Origin: Oceanobacillus rekensis
GTDB taxonomy: Bacteria; Bacillota; Bacilli; Bacillales; Amphibacillaceae
Assembly (NCBI RefSeq): GCF_002153375.1
Contig: NZ_MTBQ01000004.1
Location: 186,001-250,000 of the forward strand
Length of the DNA: 64,000 bases
Reading direction: 5' to 3'
The first letter of the stretch is position 1, and every line of letters starts with the position of its first letter. The notes beneath the pieces are model-generated. The model saw nothing but the letters and a program-made list of their open reading frames with translations. It was not told the DNA's origin and ran no database searches. The position numbers and the translations under genes were made by a program. Below are positions 35,339-44,659 of the stretch, one piece after another.

Positions 35339-36187
35339 CTATTCTTCTTTGTTTTCACCCTTTACATATTTCCCATAATCTGGTACTGCAATTTTTTTAA
35401 AATTCCCCACAAGTTTTTGTAGACCTGCAGTCAAATCATCTCCAGAGATTGGTCTGCCATGTCCGGTAATTGCCTTTTCCGGATGGAGTGCCGCTAGCTT
35501 TTGAACGGAAGCTTCTGATGCTTTCCAATCCGGAGTGAAATATCTAGGTGGTCCGTTAACTTCAACTGTCTGCATCATTACCTTTAACAGTTCGTCCTGT
35601 TTTACCGTCGTAAATGCATCTCCGGCAATTAGGAGTTTATCAGAGTCACGGAATAAAGACACATGGCCCGGTGCATGCCCAGGAGTGTGCAGCCATTTCC
35701 AGCCTGGCATTCCTGGCACCGTTCCATCATTAGGTAGCAGGGATATATTGCCATTTAAATTAATTGGCTCTTCTGGAAACAAATCAGAAATCTTAGCGAC
35801 CATCCCTCCTTCAACACTCGGATCTGGAAATGGATAGCTTTCTTTCCCTGTTAAAAAGGGGACTTCCAATGGATGAGCAAAAACGGGAATATTCCATTTT
35901 TTCACAAGCTCTTCTGCTGCTCCAACATGATCAAAGTGTCCATGTGTTAAGATTATTGCTTTTGGCTTTGCACCTTCACCATAAAGGGTTTCCACTTGCT
36001 CCATAACTTTATTGAATGATCTTGGCATTCCGGCATCAACAAGCACCCAGTTATCCACATTGCCCACAAAGCATAGGTTGACAATCTGATTTGTAAAACA
36101 ATGTACATCATCAGCAACTTGTGTCAGATTTCCGCTTTGTACAGACGTCATTGGCATGTATTTATCATGACCATCATTTTTTTCCAC
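35339..36187 (-). CDS. Metallo-beta-lactamase-fold hydrolase
   Basis: This 282-residue protein starts at GTG 36187 behind GGAGG. It has the metal-binding motif THGHFDHVG (about residues 101-109), further ligands in TPGHAPGHVSLF, LIAGDAF and the final His in AITGHGRP. It probably acts as a hydrolase on lactones, thioesters or similar metabolites; the group is broad and the substrate is unknown. No signal peptide. It is a single-gene unit between an ABC operon and a DUF421 gene. Confidence 0.88.
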   Translation of the reverse strand: MEKNDGHDKYMPMTSVQSGNLTQVADDVHCFTNQIVNLCFVGNVDNWVLVDAGMPRSFNKVMEQVETLYGEGAKPKAIILTHGHFDHVGAAEELVKKWNIPVFAHPLEVPFLTGKESYPFPDPSVEGGMVAKISDLFPEEPINLNGNISLLPNDGTVPGMPGWKWLHTPGHAPGHVSLFRDSDKLLIAGDAFTTVKQDELLKVMMQTVEVNGPPRYFTPDWKASEASVQKLAALHPEKAITGHGRPISGDDLTAGLQKLVGNFKKIAVPDYGKYVKGENKEE

Positions 36188-36260
36188 AAAAAAACCTCCA
36201 TGAAATTAGTATGTAATTCCATTCCCCAATAATCAGCACTTAACCTAATACAATTTGATA

Positions 36261-36908
36261 TTACTGTAAATGTTTTGGCGGGTTATTATTATGATGATTC
36301 CGCTTTACTTCAGCAAAAAGATTCTCCTGCTCAGTTGCTGGAAGCGACTGTTTCTCCAATCTCTGCAACAATTCATAACTCCTATCTTTATCGGAGTGCA
36401 TTTCTCCAACTATCTCTGCCAATAGTTTAGTAAGCTCGCGGAATTCCTTTTTCGTTACTGGTTGTGCCTCTTGCTTCAAAGTAAACCCAATTTTTCCATT
36501 TGGTTCGAGTGTTGCCCATTCAACATCACTGATCTTCGAAATATTGGCTTGTCTAAGGTTCATCTCCAGCTGATCGACCGTGAGTCTAAGTTTTTTCAAA
36601 TTTTTCTCCTGCAATGTACCATTCTCAATTAAAATCTTTGCATTACCAGTCAATATTCTTTCAAAGAAATTACCTTTAATTTGAATATATTCCATAAAAA
36701 TTAAGGTCAAAATCAAGATGAATCCTACACCAATAGTCGTCCATACACTTTCGCCTGCTAACGGCTGTATTAATAATGAACCTATACCAATCATGATTAC
36801 TGTTTGCGCAAGTGTCATTTGTGAAATAGATTTCCTGCCAGCCAATCTCAAGAGGAATGTACCTGCCAGAACAATAAGGATTGCCTTCCATATCCAATCA
36901 AATTCCAT
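36261..36908 (-). CDS. DUF421 (YetF-like) membrane protein
   Basis: This 215-residue protein has three N-terminal membrane helices, the first beginning at about residue 8 with KAILIVLAGTFLLRLAGRKSISQMT, followed by a soluble YetF-type domain (NGTLQEKNLKKLRLTVDQLEMNLRQ at about 96-120; VEWATLEPNGKIGF at about 127-140). These proteins occur in several copies in Bacilli and are linked to spore or envelope properties; the biochemical function is unknown. ATG at 36908 follows GGGAGA. Confidence 0.85.
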   Translation of the reverse strand: MEFDWIWKAILIVLAGTFLLRLAGRKSISQMTLAQTVIMIGIGSLLIQPLAGESVWTTIGVGFILILTLIFMEYIQIKGNFFERILTGNAKILIENGTLQEKNLKKLRLTVDQLEMNLRQANISKISDVEWATLEPNGKIGFTLKQEAQPVTKKEFRELTKLLAEIVGEMHSDKDRSYELLQRLEKQSLPATEQENLFAEVKRNHHNNNPPKHLQ

Positions 36909-36981
36909 TGTTCATATCTCCCTTCCGTTATGATTAGTATTTAAAGATATAGAGTTTTTATTCTCCCTAGTAGCATTAAAG

Positions 36982-37007
36982 AAGCGCAATCATTGTAGAT
37001 TGCGCTT
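36982..37007. terminator. Hairpin between the anti-sigma and DUF421 genes
   Basis: AAGCGCAATC (36982-36991) pairs perfectly with GATTGCGCTT (36998-37007). The T-rich flank is better on the plus strand, but by position it most likely ends the sigma/anti-sigma transcript. Confidence 0.6.
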
Positions 37008-37048
37008 TTAATTTTATTTTTTATCTAGAATTCATACCTTTCTGCAAT

Positions 37049-37840
37049 TTATTTAACTACTTGAAAGCTTTCCAGCATATAATGAAATCTCGCTCCATGT
37101 CCTTCTGCCGCCTCAAGGAAGTATGCTTGCTTGATAACAAATACTTGACCATCAATTTCATCCGTAACATAATATCTATGAATTGGTGTATCCCATTGAT
37201 GACCTGTTTTCCCAGATTCGTTTGTAGTCTCAGGTCCCATTCCTTGAATCATTTCTGCTTCAATTGGTTCGGTAACTCGCTCTTCTCTGCGCAATTCCAA
37301 CTCATCATCTTTTTCAATTGTTTGTTTAATTTCTTCTAGTACTTCTTCTGTGGAAGTATTCTCAAAACGTGTGATTTCCATTTTAACATCAGGATATCTA
37401 TCCCCTAGTGGTTCGATTGTTTCAATTCGATCAATCGTCTCACCCTCAACCATTTTGTAACGTTCTTCATCGATATAGATGATATAACGAAGTTCTTCAT
37501 TCACTTCCAACTGTACATTCGTATCTTCTTTCTGACCTTCCAACTCGATTTCCTCTTGTTTTTCTTGAATAAACATATCTTTTAGATTGTGAAACATCGC
37601 CTGCCCCGGTTCTGTTGTCATTCCTAAAAAAAAGATAGTTATTATCGCGGCAACACTTAACCCAGCAATCGTAATTCCAATTCCTTTCTTTTTCTTCTTT
37701 CTTTTGGATGTGTTACCAGTTGTGGATGAGAATAGTTCACTGTTGATTTTATTCCATGTTTCTTCTTTTAAATTAACAGCGTCCTCTGTCTGCTTTTTTA
37801 ATAGCTGCTCTATTTGTTTATTCATTTTTTCATTACTCAT
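37049..37840 (-). CDS. Membrane-bound anti-sigma factor
   Basis: The ATG at 37840 overlaps the end of the sigma gene and follows GGAGGTG; a longer frame to 37849 sits in the overlap. The 263-residue protein has an N-terminal cytoplasmic region (NEKMNKQIEQLLKKQTEDAV), a Lys-rich stretch KRKKKKK, one membrane helix at about residues 55-75 and an acidic extracytoplasmic domain. Gene order and topology are those of an ECF sigma/anti-sigma pair, where the anti-sigma is degraded upon envelope stress. Confidence 0.8.
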   Translation of the reverse strand: MSNEKMNKQIEQLLKKQTEDAVNLKEETWNKINSELFSSTTGNTSKRKKKKKGIGITIAGLSVAAIITIFFLGMTTEPGQAMFHNLKDMFIQEKQEEIELEGQKEDTNVQLEVNEELRYIIYIDEERYKMVEGETIDRIETIEPLGDRYPDVKMEITRFENTSTEEVLEEIKQTIEKDDELELRREERVTEPIEAEMIQGMGPETTNESGKTGHQWDTPIHRYYVTDEIDGQVFVIKQAYFLEAAEGHGARFHYMLESFQVVK

Positions 37841-38366
37841 CAACAACACCTCCCAAAACTGCTTTTAACTGTATTCTTGCCTTATACAACCTAGACTTTA
37901 CCGTATTCACATTTAACGCAAGAACTTCGGAAATCTCTTTTTCGGAAAAGCCATTTAAATATTTCAAAATGAGCACTGTACGATGATCGTCACTTAGTTG
38001 CTCCATTGCTGATTCCAGCCGTTCGAAATCCGGCTCTTTTTCTAACTGATGATTAAGGTGGTCCAGTAGTTGTTCTGTCTCAATACTTATTGCATCTTTG
38101 GATTTCCTTTTCATATACCTTCTACTTTCATTAACTAATATCTGGTAAAACCAGGCTCTGAACGGTTTCGTAGTATCATAGGAGTTGATGTTCCGATATA
38201 CTTTGATAAATGTTTCTTGCACAATATCTGATGCATCACTATTATTCTTTGTTATGGCATATGCAGTTCGAAGTGAATAATCTACGTACATGTCATATAG
38301 CTTCTTAAAGGCGTGTTGATTCCCTTTTCTTATCTTTTTGATGAGTTTTATTTCCTGATCAGCCAA
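37833..38366 (-). CDS. ECF-type RNA polymerase sigma factor
   Basis: I choose the TTG at 38366 (eight bases after GGGGGG) rather than 38372, two bases from it. The 177-residue protein has region 2 with AFKKLYDMYVDYSLRTAYAI and SDASDIVQETFIKVYRN, and region 4 with LSDDHRTVLILKYLNGFSEK EISEVLALNVNTVKSRL. It is followed by an overlapping anti-sigma gene, so the two are likely coexpressed and autoregulated. Envelope-stress [12 protein letters not shown] the usual role of the group. Confidence 0.9.
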   Translation of the reverse strand: MADQEIKLIKKIRKGNQHAFKKLYDMYVDYSLRTAYAITKNNSDASDIVQETFIKVYRNINSYDTTKPFRAWFYQILVNESRRYMKRKSKDAISIETEQLLDHLNHQLEKEPDFERLESAMEQLSDDHRTVLILKYLNGFSEKEISEVLALNVNTVKSRLYKARIQLKAVLGGVVDE

Positions 38367-38438
38367 CAGCAATACCCCCCTTTATCAATCGCTCTATACT
38401 ATATACCTTCTCCACTTGTAAAAAGTTTTCAATGCATT

Positions 38439-38478
38439 AAAAAAATACCGAATAAGATTTTCATCCTATTCGGTATTC
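38439..38478 (-). terminator. Strong terminator of the ParM/ParR operon
   Basis: AATACCGAATA (38444-38454) pairs with TATTCGGTATT (38467-38477), followed on the minus strand by seven T. Confidence 0.92.
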
Positions 38479-38484
38479 GCTATA

Positions 38485-39006
38485 TTATTTATTCATACTG
38501 GAGAAGAAATCATCTAAAGGATCTTCATCCTCTTCTTCTTCCACTATTTCTTCTTCATGCAAATCCAGACCATCAAGACTAAAATCATCCAGATCTATTT
38601 CCGGTTTTGGCTCTTTTTCTACTACTTTCACAGGTTCTTCTTGAAGATATAACGCTTCATCAATATTACTTGTATTACTGTTCATCGCTGCCAGCAAGCT
38701 GGTTGCCCGCATTGGATCACTTAATAGATGATAAAGGATACTTCCAATAAGCGCTTCTGAATGCTCATGCTTCAGCCAGCTCCTCTGTTCTTTTGTAAGC
38801 TGCTTTGGCAGCGGGATTGTTACTGTTTCCTTTTCTCTAACAAAGGTTTCATTAACCCCTTTAAGTACAAAACTGGCAACCTTACCTGAAAAATTCCTTC
38901 GTTCGGTTTCCTTCAGGTTCTGCAATTGCTTTAATAGATAATCAGGCGTATCGGAGGGAACACGGAAAGTAATGGATTGTCCCCTCTCTATACTATTTTT
39001 CGACAT
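38485..39006 (-). CDS. ParR-like DNA-binding partner of the actin-like ParM
   Basis: This 173-residue protein has an N-terminal ribbon-helix-helix-like region (QSITFRVPSDTPDYLLKQLQ and RRNFSGKVASFVLKGVNE) and a long acidic C-terminal tail (EEEIVEEEEDEDPLDDFF). This layout, together with position directly after an actin-like gene and one terminator for both, fits a ParR/adaptor protein that binds repeats and links them to filaments. The sequence family is not one I can name. ATG at 39006 has GGGTGAG upstream. Confidence 0.65.
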   Translation of the reverse strand: MSKNSIERGQSITFRVPSDTPDYLLKQLQNLKETERRNFSGKVASFVLKGVNETFVREKETVTIPLPKQLTKEQRSWLKHEHSEALIGSILYHLLSDPMRATSLLAAMNSNTSNIDEALYLQEEPVKVVEKEPKPEIDLDDFSLDGLDLHEEEIVEEEEDEDPLDDFFSSMNK

Positions 39007-39019
39007 GATCTCACCCTAC

Positions 39020-40213
39020 TTATTTTGCCTTTGAAGTCGTTTTTTCTTCTACCTTGATACCTTTATCAGCTTTATCAGCTTTAATTTCATTTTTACGGAT
39101 AAAATCAGTTATCAATTTATAATAGGCATTTGCCATCATCCAAATACTCTCATTTTCATCCTCGAAAAATTCAATATTATAGCCAGCCAGTTTATTGTTC
39201 AATGCAATTATATAATCTTTCAGTACTGCAGATCCCCCACCAATGAAATAGCAGATTTCTGATTGTGAGTTTTTAGCCCATACATTTCTTAAGAAGCGAT
39301 ACTCCTTTTTCGCAAGTTCAAGGAGAATATGATCTGTTATATCATGTACATTCGTTCTGCTTCCTTTTACCATAATATGGTGCCGATCATTTTTTCTCGT
39401 AATAATATCCACGACATCACGACGGCTGTCCAATTCAACACCGTGTTTCGAGCGTATTTCTTCTCGAATTGCTTCCAACGATTCCGAGACACCCAAATTG
39501 AATCCTTGTGCCTTATCATCATCCACATTACGATTTTTAATCACAGCGATATCTGTTGATAAACCTCCAATATCTTGGATCAAAATCTGCTTATCAATCA
39601 ATTCCTTATTAATTACTTTTAAGTCATTATCCATAATCAGATTCACATATGCCGCAAAACCTTCTGGATACACTTTTACTTCTTCAAATTTAATATTCAC
39701 CTTTTTACCCTGGTGTTTTGGTGTTACAAGAAATTCTACTTGGTGGACAGATCCAAGAAGCTGGGATCTGTATCCGACATCTTTACCTTCTTTTACTTCT
39801 CTTAATGGAAGTCCAGTCCCTAATGTATAGGTTGCATCAATAATATTATTTCTTGCATAAAAATCATCCGTGTTAACTGCATCCAACGCCAATGCAGTTA
39901 AAAGCATGATTATTGTTTGATCTTCTTCTGCTTTATTACTGCCTGGATCAAGTTCTTGAGAATTACTTGTTTTCGTTGCCAGATTACCAACACGATAAAT
40001 GATATTATTTTCATCTAAAGCAGGAGAGTGTACTCGAATATGAATATTATCCAGCACATCTTTCGTATCCAAGTCCTCTATTCCTATTACAGGCCGATCT
40101 TCTAAATCAGGTGCGATTACATTCGGAATATATAATTCATTCTCCAGCTTACCAAAGTTTCCTTTTAATGCATCATTTCCGACATCAACTGCCGCGACTC
40201 TTGTTTTTACCAT
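39020..40213 (-). CDS. Actin-like ParM/StbA-family (Alp-like) protein
   Basis: This 397-residue actin-like ATPase has phosphate 1 AAVDVGNDALKGNFG (residues 8-22) and phosphate 2 IQDIGGLSTDIAVIKN (near 213-228). The adenosine motif is YFIGGGSAVLKDYI (near 334-347). It belongs to the ParM/Alp group known from Bacillus plasmids, where it polymerises to push DNA copies apart. The gene is first in an operon with a ParR-like gene. Direct upstream DNA is full of ACATGTAAAC-type repeats, as expected for a centromere. ATG at 40213 follows GAGAGGGG. Its presence among housekeeping genes is unusual. Confidence 0.85.
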   Translation of the reverse strand: MVKTRVAAVDVGNDALKGNFGKLENELYIPNVIAPDLEDRPVIGIEDLDTKDVLDNIHIRVHSPALDENNIIYRVGNLATKTSNSQELDPGSNKAEEDQTIIMLLTALALDAVNTDDFYARNNIIDATYTLGTGLPLREVKEGKDVGYRSQLLGSVHQVEFLVTPKHQGKKVNIKFEEVKVYPEGFAAYVNLIMDNDLKVINKELIDKQILIQDIGGLSTDIAVIKNRNVDDDKAQGFNLGVSESLEAIREEIRSKHGVELDSRRDVVDIITRKNDRHHIMVKGSRTNVHDITDHILLELAKKEYRFLRNVWAKNSQSEICYFIGGGSAVLKDYIIALNNKLAGYNIEFFEDENESIWMMANAYYKLITDFIRKNEIKADKADKGIKVEEKTTSKAK

Positions 40214-40282
40214 TTATTAATACCCCTCTCTAAATTTCCATATACTACTAGAATAAGTGTTTTTCATAGAATATACAACAAC

Positions 40283-40412
40283 GTTTACATGTTTTCTTTA
40301 CCGTATACATGTAAACATTCTGCATTCGTTATTAAATCAGCATGCAAACGATTTTGTGTACTTGTTTACATTATTGAAAACAACATTACTACCAAAGTAT
40401 ACATGTAAACAT
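40283..40412. repeat. Iteron cluster 1 (probable parC/centromere site)
   Basis: GTATACATGTAAACAT occurs at 40303-40318 and 40397-40412. The inverse GTTTACATGT is at 40283-40292, and variants GCATGCAAACG (about 40340) and TGTACTTGTTTACA (about 40358-40371) lie between. It is immediately upstream of parM. Confidence 0.7.
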
Positions 40413-40499
40413 TATTGCACTCAACTAATATCTATCATGTTAATCTATTTCTTACCCCTCCCCCTCACCAAGATGATTTGGAAATATTTGTTTTGTAGA

Positions 40500-40810
40500 A
40501 AAGATATAAACTGCGAGGTAACTGCTGGTTGTTTTTTAAAAGTATGTGCTTTTCCCGTAGGAGTCACCACCCAGAATGATACCGGATTGGTGAAGCTGTA
40601 TGATGCTATATAGGTATTGTAAGTTTATTAATTATCAGCATTCTTCTAACCAAGTCTGTGAAATATAAGGAGACTCCTCCGGGAAGGGAGGAACTTGTGA
40701 GACACTGAAATACGTTAACTTGAAAGGCTCAACAGCCGCCTTAGGGTGCGTATAGTGTATTTCTTAGAGCAGTCCACCAAAGATTCTTATCCTAAGCCAC
40801 AGGTGTTTAT
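40500..40810. repeat. Dispersed GC-rich repeat, copy D (degraded)
   Basis: The left end GATATAAACTGCGAGGTAAC and the internal CCCGTAGGAGTCACC, GAGACTCCTCCGGGAAGG and GGCTCAACAGCCGCCTTAGG match the family. Module 2 arms are decayed (CTGTGAAATATA against TGTATTTCTTAGAG). Confidence 0.65.
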
Positions 40811-40997
40811 ACCAAACGCGACAATTATCATGAAGTAATACTAAAAAATAGCCTGTTATTAAAACCTAAAAATAAACTTAAGCACTTTCTAACTCTTATT
40901 AATAATTTACGTTATTATAATTGGAAAATAAGGATTATTGCCTAGGTGTAATCCAGTGAGGGAGTTTTCTAATTTTTTTAAGTAAAAACAACCTTTC

Positions 40998-41570
40998 ATG
41001 TACAACTTAAACTATTTCGGGTTCGTATTTTCACAATTGGATAATTATTGCTGTTGCATCTTGTTCGTTAAATATAAATATATTACCTTATTTGAAGATC
41101 TTTTTTGTGTATCTCTTATTTACTACACTTTGTTCGCATTTAAAAACAGATAATGTAAATATCGTTTACAGCAATTCTTACGGGCTTTCTTTTGTATTTG
41201 TTAGGCCATTGGAGGAAATTTTATTTAAAATAGTTAATTGGTTTTATGTATACATTTAATGGAAAAAGACGTGGACAGCCCGTGAAGTTAAATTTTTACA
41301 TACTTTTATAATATTTTTTGGGGCAGTATTAATTCAATCATTAGGATAGTTTATGGGCTATATCCTTATGTTAATATGACAACCTTTTGTCTATTAAGGA
41401 CTAATAATTCTAATTGTTGCTTTTATGAACACCCTAGCATCGTTCCTGCTCCTAACATTCATATTTCCGGTAATCATATTGGATAGAATTTATGGGACTT
41501 TATTAAAAGTAAAAATCTATTAGAAATTTTTATAAAAGCAGTCTCAATGAATAATTTCTTTTTCATTGTA
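40998..41570 (+). pseudogene. Decayed N-terminal copy of the diguanylate cyclase gene
   Basis: Bases from the ATG at 40998 match the intact gene at 42260 in order: CAATTGGATAATTATTGCTG, TTTTTTGTGTATCTCTTATT, ATTTATGGGACTTTATTAAA and others. Many frame-breaking changes and stops are present. Only the membrane part is left; the copy ends near 41570, where a second set of iterons starts, so the GGDEF domain is missing. It is one half of a tandem duplication. Confidence 0.8.
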
Positions 41571-41600
41571 TGCATGAAATATTTAAATGTTTTCTTTACC

Positions 41601-41710
41601 GTATACATGTAAACATTTTGTATTCACTATAAAATCAATATGCAAACAACTTTGTGTACTTGTATACTTTATTGAAAACAAAACTACGTATAAAGAACAC
41701 ATGTAAACAT
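41601..41710. repeat. Iteron cluster 2 (duplicate of cluster 1)
   Basis: GTATACATGTAAACAT at 41601-41616 and ACACATGTAAACAT at 41697-41710 lie in a segment that parallels cluster 1 over about 160 bases (TGTTTTCTTTACC..., AACTAATATCTAT...). It came with the duplicated segment, is 1.3 kb away from parM, and is more diverged. Confidence 0.7.
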
Positions 41711-41936
41711 TTTTGTAATCAACTAATATCTATACAATTAATCTACTTCCCCCCTCCCCTCTTCCTATCAATTAGACGATCCAAAAAAGGATAGATGTTC
41801 AGCGTCCCTCTTTATAGTTGCATCCTATACAAAGTATGTTTTTCTAAAGTTTAGAACTACAACTGCTCATTCCATTCGAAAAAATTTAAGACTGTGATCA
41901 CTCGCCCCACCCAGAAAATTGTTTCTTATGTTACAA

Positions 41937-42068
41937 AATCTATAAACTGCAAAGTAACTGCAGGTTGATTTTTATAAATTGTGCTTTTCCTCCGTCCGGG
42001 ATCGCTCCGGGCGGATGCGCGAATTGTATTTCCCAGAGCGGTCGGCGAAGAACTTAACTTAGTTCGCA
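41937..42068. repeat. Dispersed GC-rich repeat, copy E (short deletion form)
   Basis: The left end ATCTATAAACTGCAAAGTAA and right end TTAGTTCGCAGTTTATCT are inverted. The inner part joins the start of module 1 (TCCGGGATCGCTCCGGGCGG) directly to the end of module 2 (TATTTCCCAGAGCGGTCGGC), as if the middle was deleted. Confidence 0.72.
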
Positions 42069-42259
42069 GTTTATCTCAATTACACAATTATAAAGAAACA
42101 ATATCTCCGAAAAAAAGCCGAAAATTAATCTTAAACATTATTTATATTTTCAAACTCTTTTTGTAAAAATATGCTATTATAATAATTAATGGTAAATTTT
42201 ACCTAGGCCAATTGCAATGCATTAACTTCCTAATTCGCTTATGAAGGGACAACCTTATC

Positions 42260-43510
42260 ATGAACAAATTAAAGATATTTTTGATTGGTATTTTCATAAC
42301 TGGACTAATCGTTGCTGTTGCATCAGGTCCGTTAAATATAAATTTATCACTTTATTTCAATCTGTTTTTTGTGTATCTCTTATTTACTACACTTTATTCA
42401 CATTTAAAAACGGTCGTTAAAACAGGTAATGTAAATATCGATTACAGCATCTCCTATGGACTTTCCTTTGTATTATTTGCTGGGCCATTAGGTTTATTTT
42501 TATTTGAAATTGTTAATCGGTTCTATGTTTATTTTTATCGTAAAAAGACCGGAATAGCAGATGAAGATGAGTTTTTACATACGTTTTATAATATTGGAGG
42601 GCCAGCACTACTCCATTCATTAGGCTATTTTATCTTTTATTGGCTGTATCCTTATGTTGGTGATATTTCATTTGGCTATTGGGGACTGTTGATTACAATT
42701 GTTGCTCTTATAGACACACTATCATCAATCCTGCTCCTCATCATATTTCATATATCAGGCAATCTTCATACTGGACAGGATTTATGGGACTTTATTAAAG
42801 GCAGAAGCTTCATGGATATTTTAAAAAAGGCACTCTCTAACGGTTTATTATTCATTTTCCTATTGGAGCAGCAATGGGAAGTTCTAATCGCCCTATTTAT
42901 CTTATATTACCTTGTCAGTAGATCTGCGGTGTTCCAATCCAGAAGCATCCAAGATAAAATAGAGCGTGACCGATTTAAGAAGATGGCATATACTGATTTT
43001 CTCACAAAGGTTCATAATCGTACATATATGAATAAAGTTATGATTGAATTAAACAATACAGAGGAAGAAATCGGTATCATTGTTGGAGATATCGACACAT
43101 TTAAACGTGTTAATGACACATATAATCATACTGTTGGTGATAGTGTCATCCAACATTTTGCATCAACTGTAAAAGGCATGCTGAGTGATGGGGATTACCT
43201 ATTCCGAAGTGGTGGAGAGGAATTTACCATTATTTTAAGGAATAGAAGTTATATAGGATGCGTGCGATTGGTTGAACAATTGCAAAATAGCATTCAAAAT
43301 ACACCTGCAGTTGCACAATTTAAGTCAAAGCAGATAACCATCTCGTATACTGCGTCATTTGGTTTATATTTTTATCAGTCTAATTCAGAAACTAATATTA
43401 AAGATGCATATGTACATGCAGATGATCTGCTTTTTGAAGCAAAAAATAGAGGAAAAAATCAAGTCTCCACTTTAAATTCTATAATTGACTTACCATCGAA
43501 AAGGGCATAA
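42260..43510 (+). CDS. Membrane-bound diguanylate cyclase (GGDEF)
   Basis: This 416-residue protein has about seven N-terminal hydrophobic helices (residues 5-225) and a C-terminal GGDEF domain from about 245. The active site reads FRSGGEEFTIIL with GGEEF at 318-322, so it should make cyclic di-GMP from two GTP. The metal/substrate segment GIIVGDIDTFKRVNDTYNHTVGD is intact. The product-inhibition RxxD site is absent: the residues at that place are SDGD. ATG at 42260 follows AAGGGAC. It is the intact member of a duplication whose other copy (40998-41570) is broken. Confidence 0.87.
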   Translation: MNKLKIFLIGIFITGLIVAVASGPLNINLSLYFNLFFVYLLFTTLYSHLKTVVKTGNVNIDYSISYGLSFVLFAGPLGLFLFEIVNRFYVYFYRKKTGIADEDEFLHTFYNIGGPALLHSLGYFIFYWLYPYVGDISFGYWGLLITIVALIDTLSSILLLIIFHISGNLHTGQDLWDFIKGRSFMDILKKALSNGLLFIFLLEQQWEVLIALFILYYLVSRSAVFQSRSIQDKIERDRFKKMAYTDFLTKVHNRTYMNKVMIELNNTEEEIGIIVGDIDTFKRVNDTYNHTVGDSVIQHFASTVKGMLSDGDYLFRSGGEEFTIILRNRSYIGCVRLVEQLQNSIQNTPAVAQFKSKQITISYTASFGLYFYQSNSETNIKDAYVHADDLLFEAKNRGKNQVSTLNSIIDLPSKRA

Positions 43511-43546
43511 TAGCAGCCTTACTACAAAATTATAGGAATATAAGTT

Positions 43547-43580
43547 AACCCCCTCATCTAATTGTTAGATTTAGGGGGTT
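43547..43580. terminator. Bidirectional hairpin between the GGDEF and rlmN genes
   Basis: AACCCCCT (43547-43554) pairs with AGGGGGTT (43573-43580), with inner CTAA/TTAG pairing. The T-run is weak. Confidence 0.6.
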
Positions 43581-43591
43581 CTATTGTTTGT

Positions 43592-44659
43592 TTATACAGC
43601 TTTTGATTTCTTAATCTGTTTACTTCTTAACTGCCCACATGCAGCATCAATATCTGCTCCGTTTTCCCAACGAACGCCACAGTTAATTCCTCTTTCTTTA
43701 AGCGTTTCAAAGAAAGCCTGGATAGAATCGGATTGACTTCGTTGATACTCAATATGCTCATCTACCGTATTGTAAGGGATTAGATTAACATAGGCTAAAT
43801 GACGATGATTTTTGATCAAATTTGCCAATTGTATTGCTTCTTCCCTATGATCGTTTACATCTCTCAGCATAATATACTCATAGGTAATACGTCTGTTTTT
43901 CTTCTCCAGGTAGTAATCCACCGATTTCATCAGCTTTTCGATTGGAAATGCCTTATTGATCTTCATAATCTTCGTCCGAAGTTCGTTATTCGGTGCGTGA
44001 AGTGAAATAGCTAAGTTTACTTGTAGATCTTCATCCGCAAATTCGTAAATTTTATGGGCGAGTCCACTAGTTGAAACCGTAATATGTCTTGCACCAATAT
44101 TAAGACCGCGATCATCATTTACGACATGAAGGAAGTCCATTAGATTGTTGTAGTTATCAAACGGTTCACCAATACCCATGACAACGATATGGCTGACACG
44201 CTCCTCTTCGCCTCTTGTATCCAAGTGTTTTTGTACATTCATAATCTGTTCAACTATTTCACCACTCGATAAATCTCGGCTTTTTCTTAAAAGACCACTT
44301 GCACAGAACGTACAGCCGATATTACACCCTACTTGTGTTGTCACACAAACAGATAATCCGTATGCAAAACGCATCAATACCGTTTCAATTAAATTCCCAT
44401 CTTCCAGCTTAAACAAGAATTTAATCGTTCCATCCTTCGACTCCTGTCTGATTTCTTCCCCTAACGTATGCAGGACAAAATTATCATCCAGAAGCTCGAT
44501 TGTTTCCTTATTCACATTTCTCATCTCATCAAAATTTGAAATGCGCTTTTTATATAACCAGTTCCATACTTGATCGGCACGGAAACGCTTTTCTCCATGC
44601 TCTATAAGCCATTCCGTAAGTTTTTCATATGTTAGTCCATAAATGGATGTTTTACTCAT
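43592..44659 (-). CDS. rlmN: 23S rRNA (adenine-C2) methyltransferase RlmN
   Basis: This 355-residue radical SAM enzyme methylates A2503 of 23S rRNA (and tRNA in some species). The radical SAM cysteines are in [19 protein letters not shown]. Other family motifs: [35 protein letters not shown] and the C-terminal DIDAACGQL with the second methyl-carrying cysteine. The N-terminus ([26 protein letters not shown]) matches the Bacillus/Staphylococcus RlmN form. It is monocistronic here. Upstream 44660-44968 (309 bases) shows no gene or clear site. Confidence 0.9.
   Translation of the reverse strand: MSKTSIYGLTYEKLTEWLIEHGEKRFRADQVWNWLYKKRISNFDEMRNVNKETIELLDDNFVLHTLGEEIRQESKDGTIKFLFKLEDGNLIETVLMRFAYGLSVCVTTQVGCNIGCTFCASGLLRKSRDLSSGEIVEQIMNVQKHLDTRGEEERVSHIVVMGIGEPFDNYNNLMDFLHVVNDDRGLNIGARHITVSTSGLAHKIYEFADEDLQVNLAISLHAPNNELRTKIMKINKAFPIEKLMKSVDYYLEKKNRRITYEYIMLRDVNDHREEAIQLANLIKNHRHLAYVNLIPYNTVDEHIEYQRSQSDSIQAFFETLKERGINCGVRWENGADIDAACGQLRSKQIKKSKAV

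Noticed and set aside
40283-40412. CRISPR array
   Set aside because: Repeats are short palindromic iterons with irregular spacing and no spacers of equal length; no cas genes.
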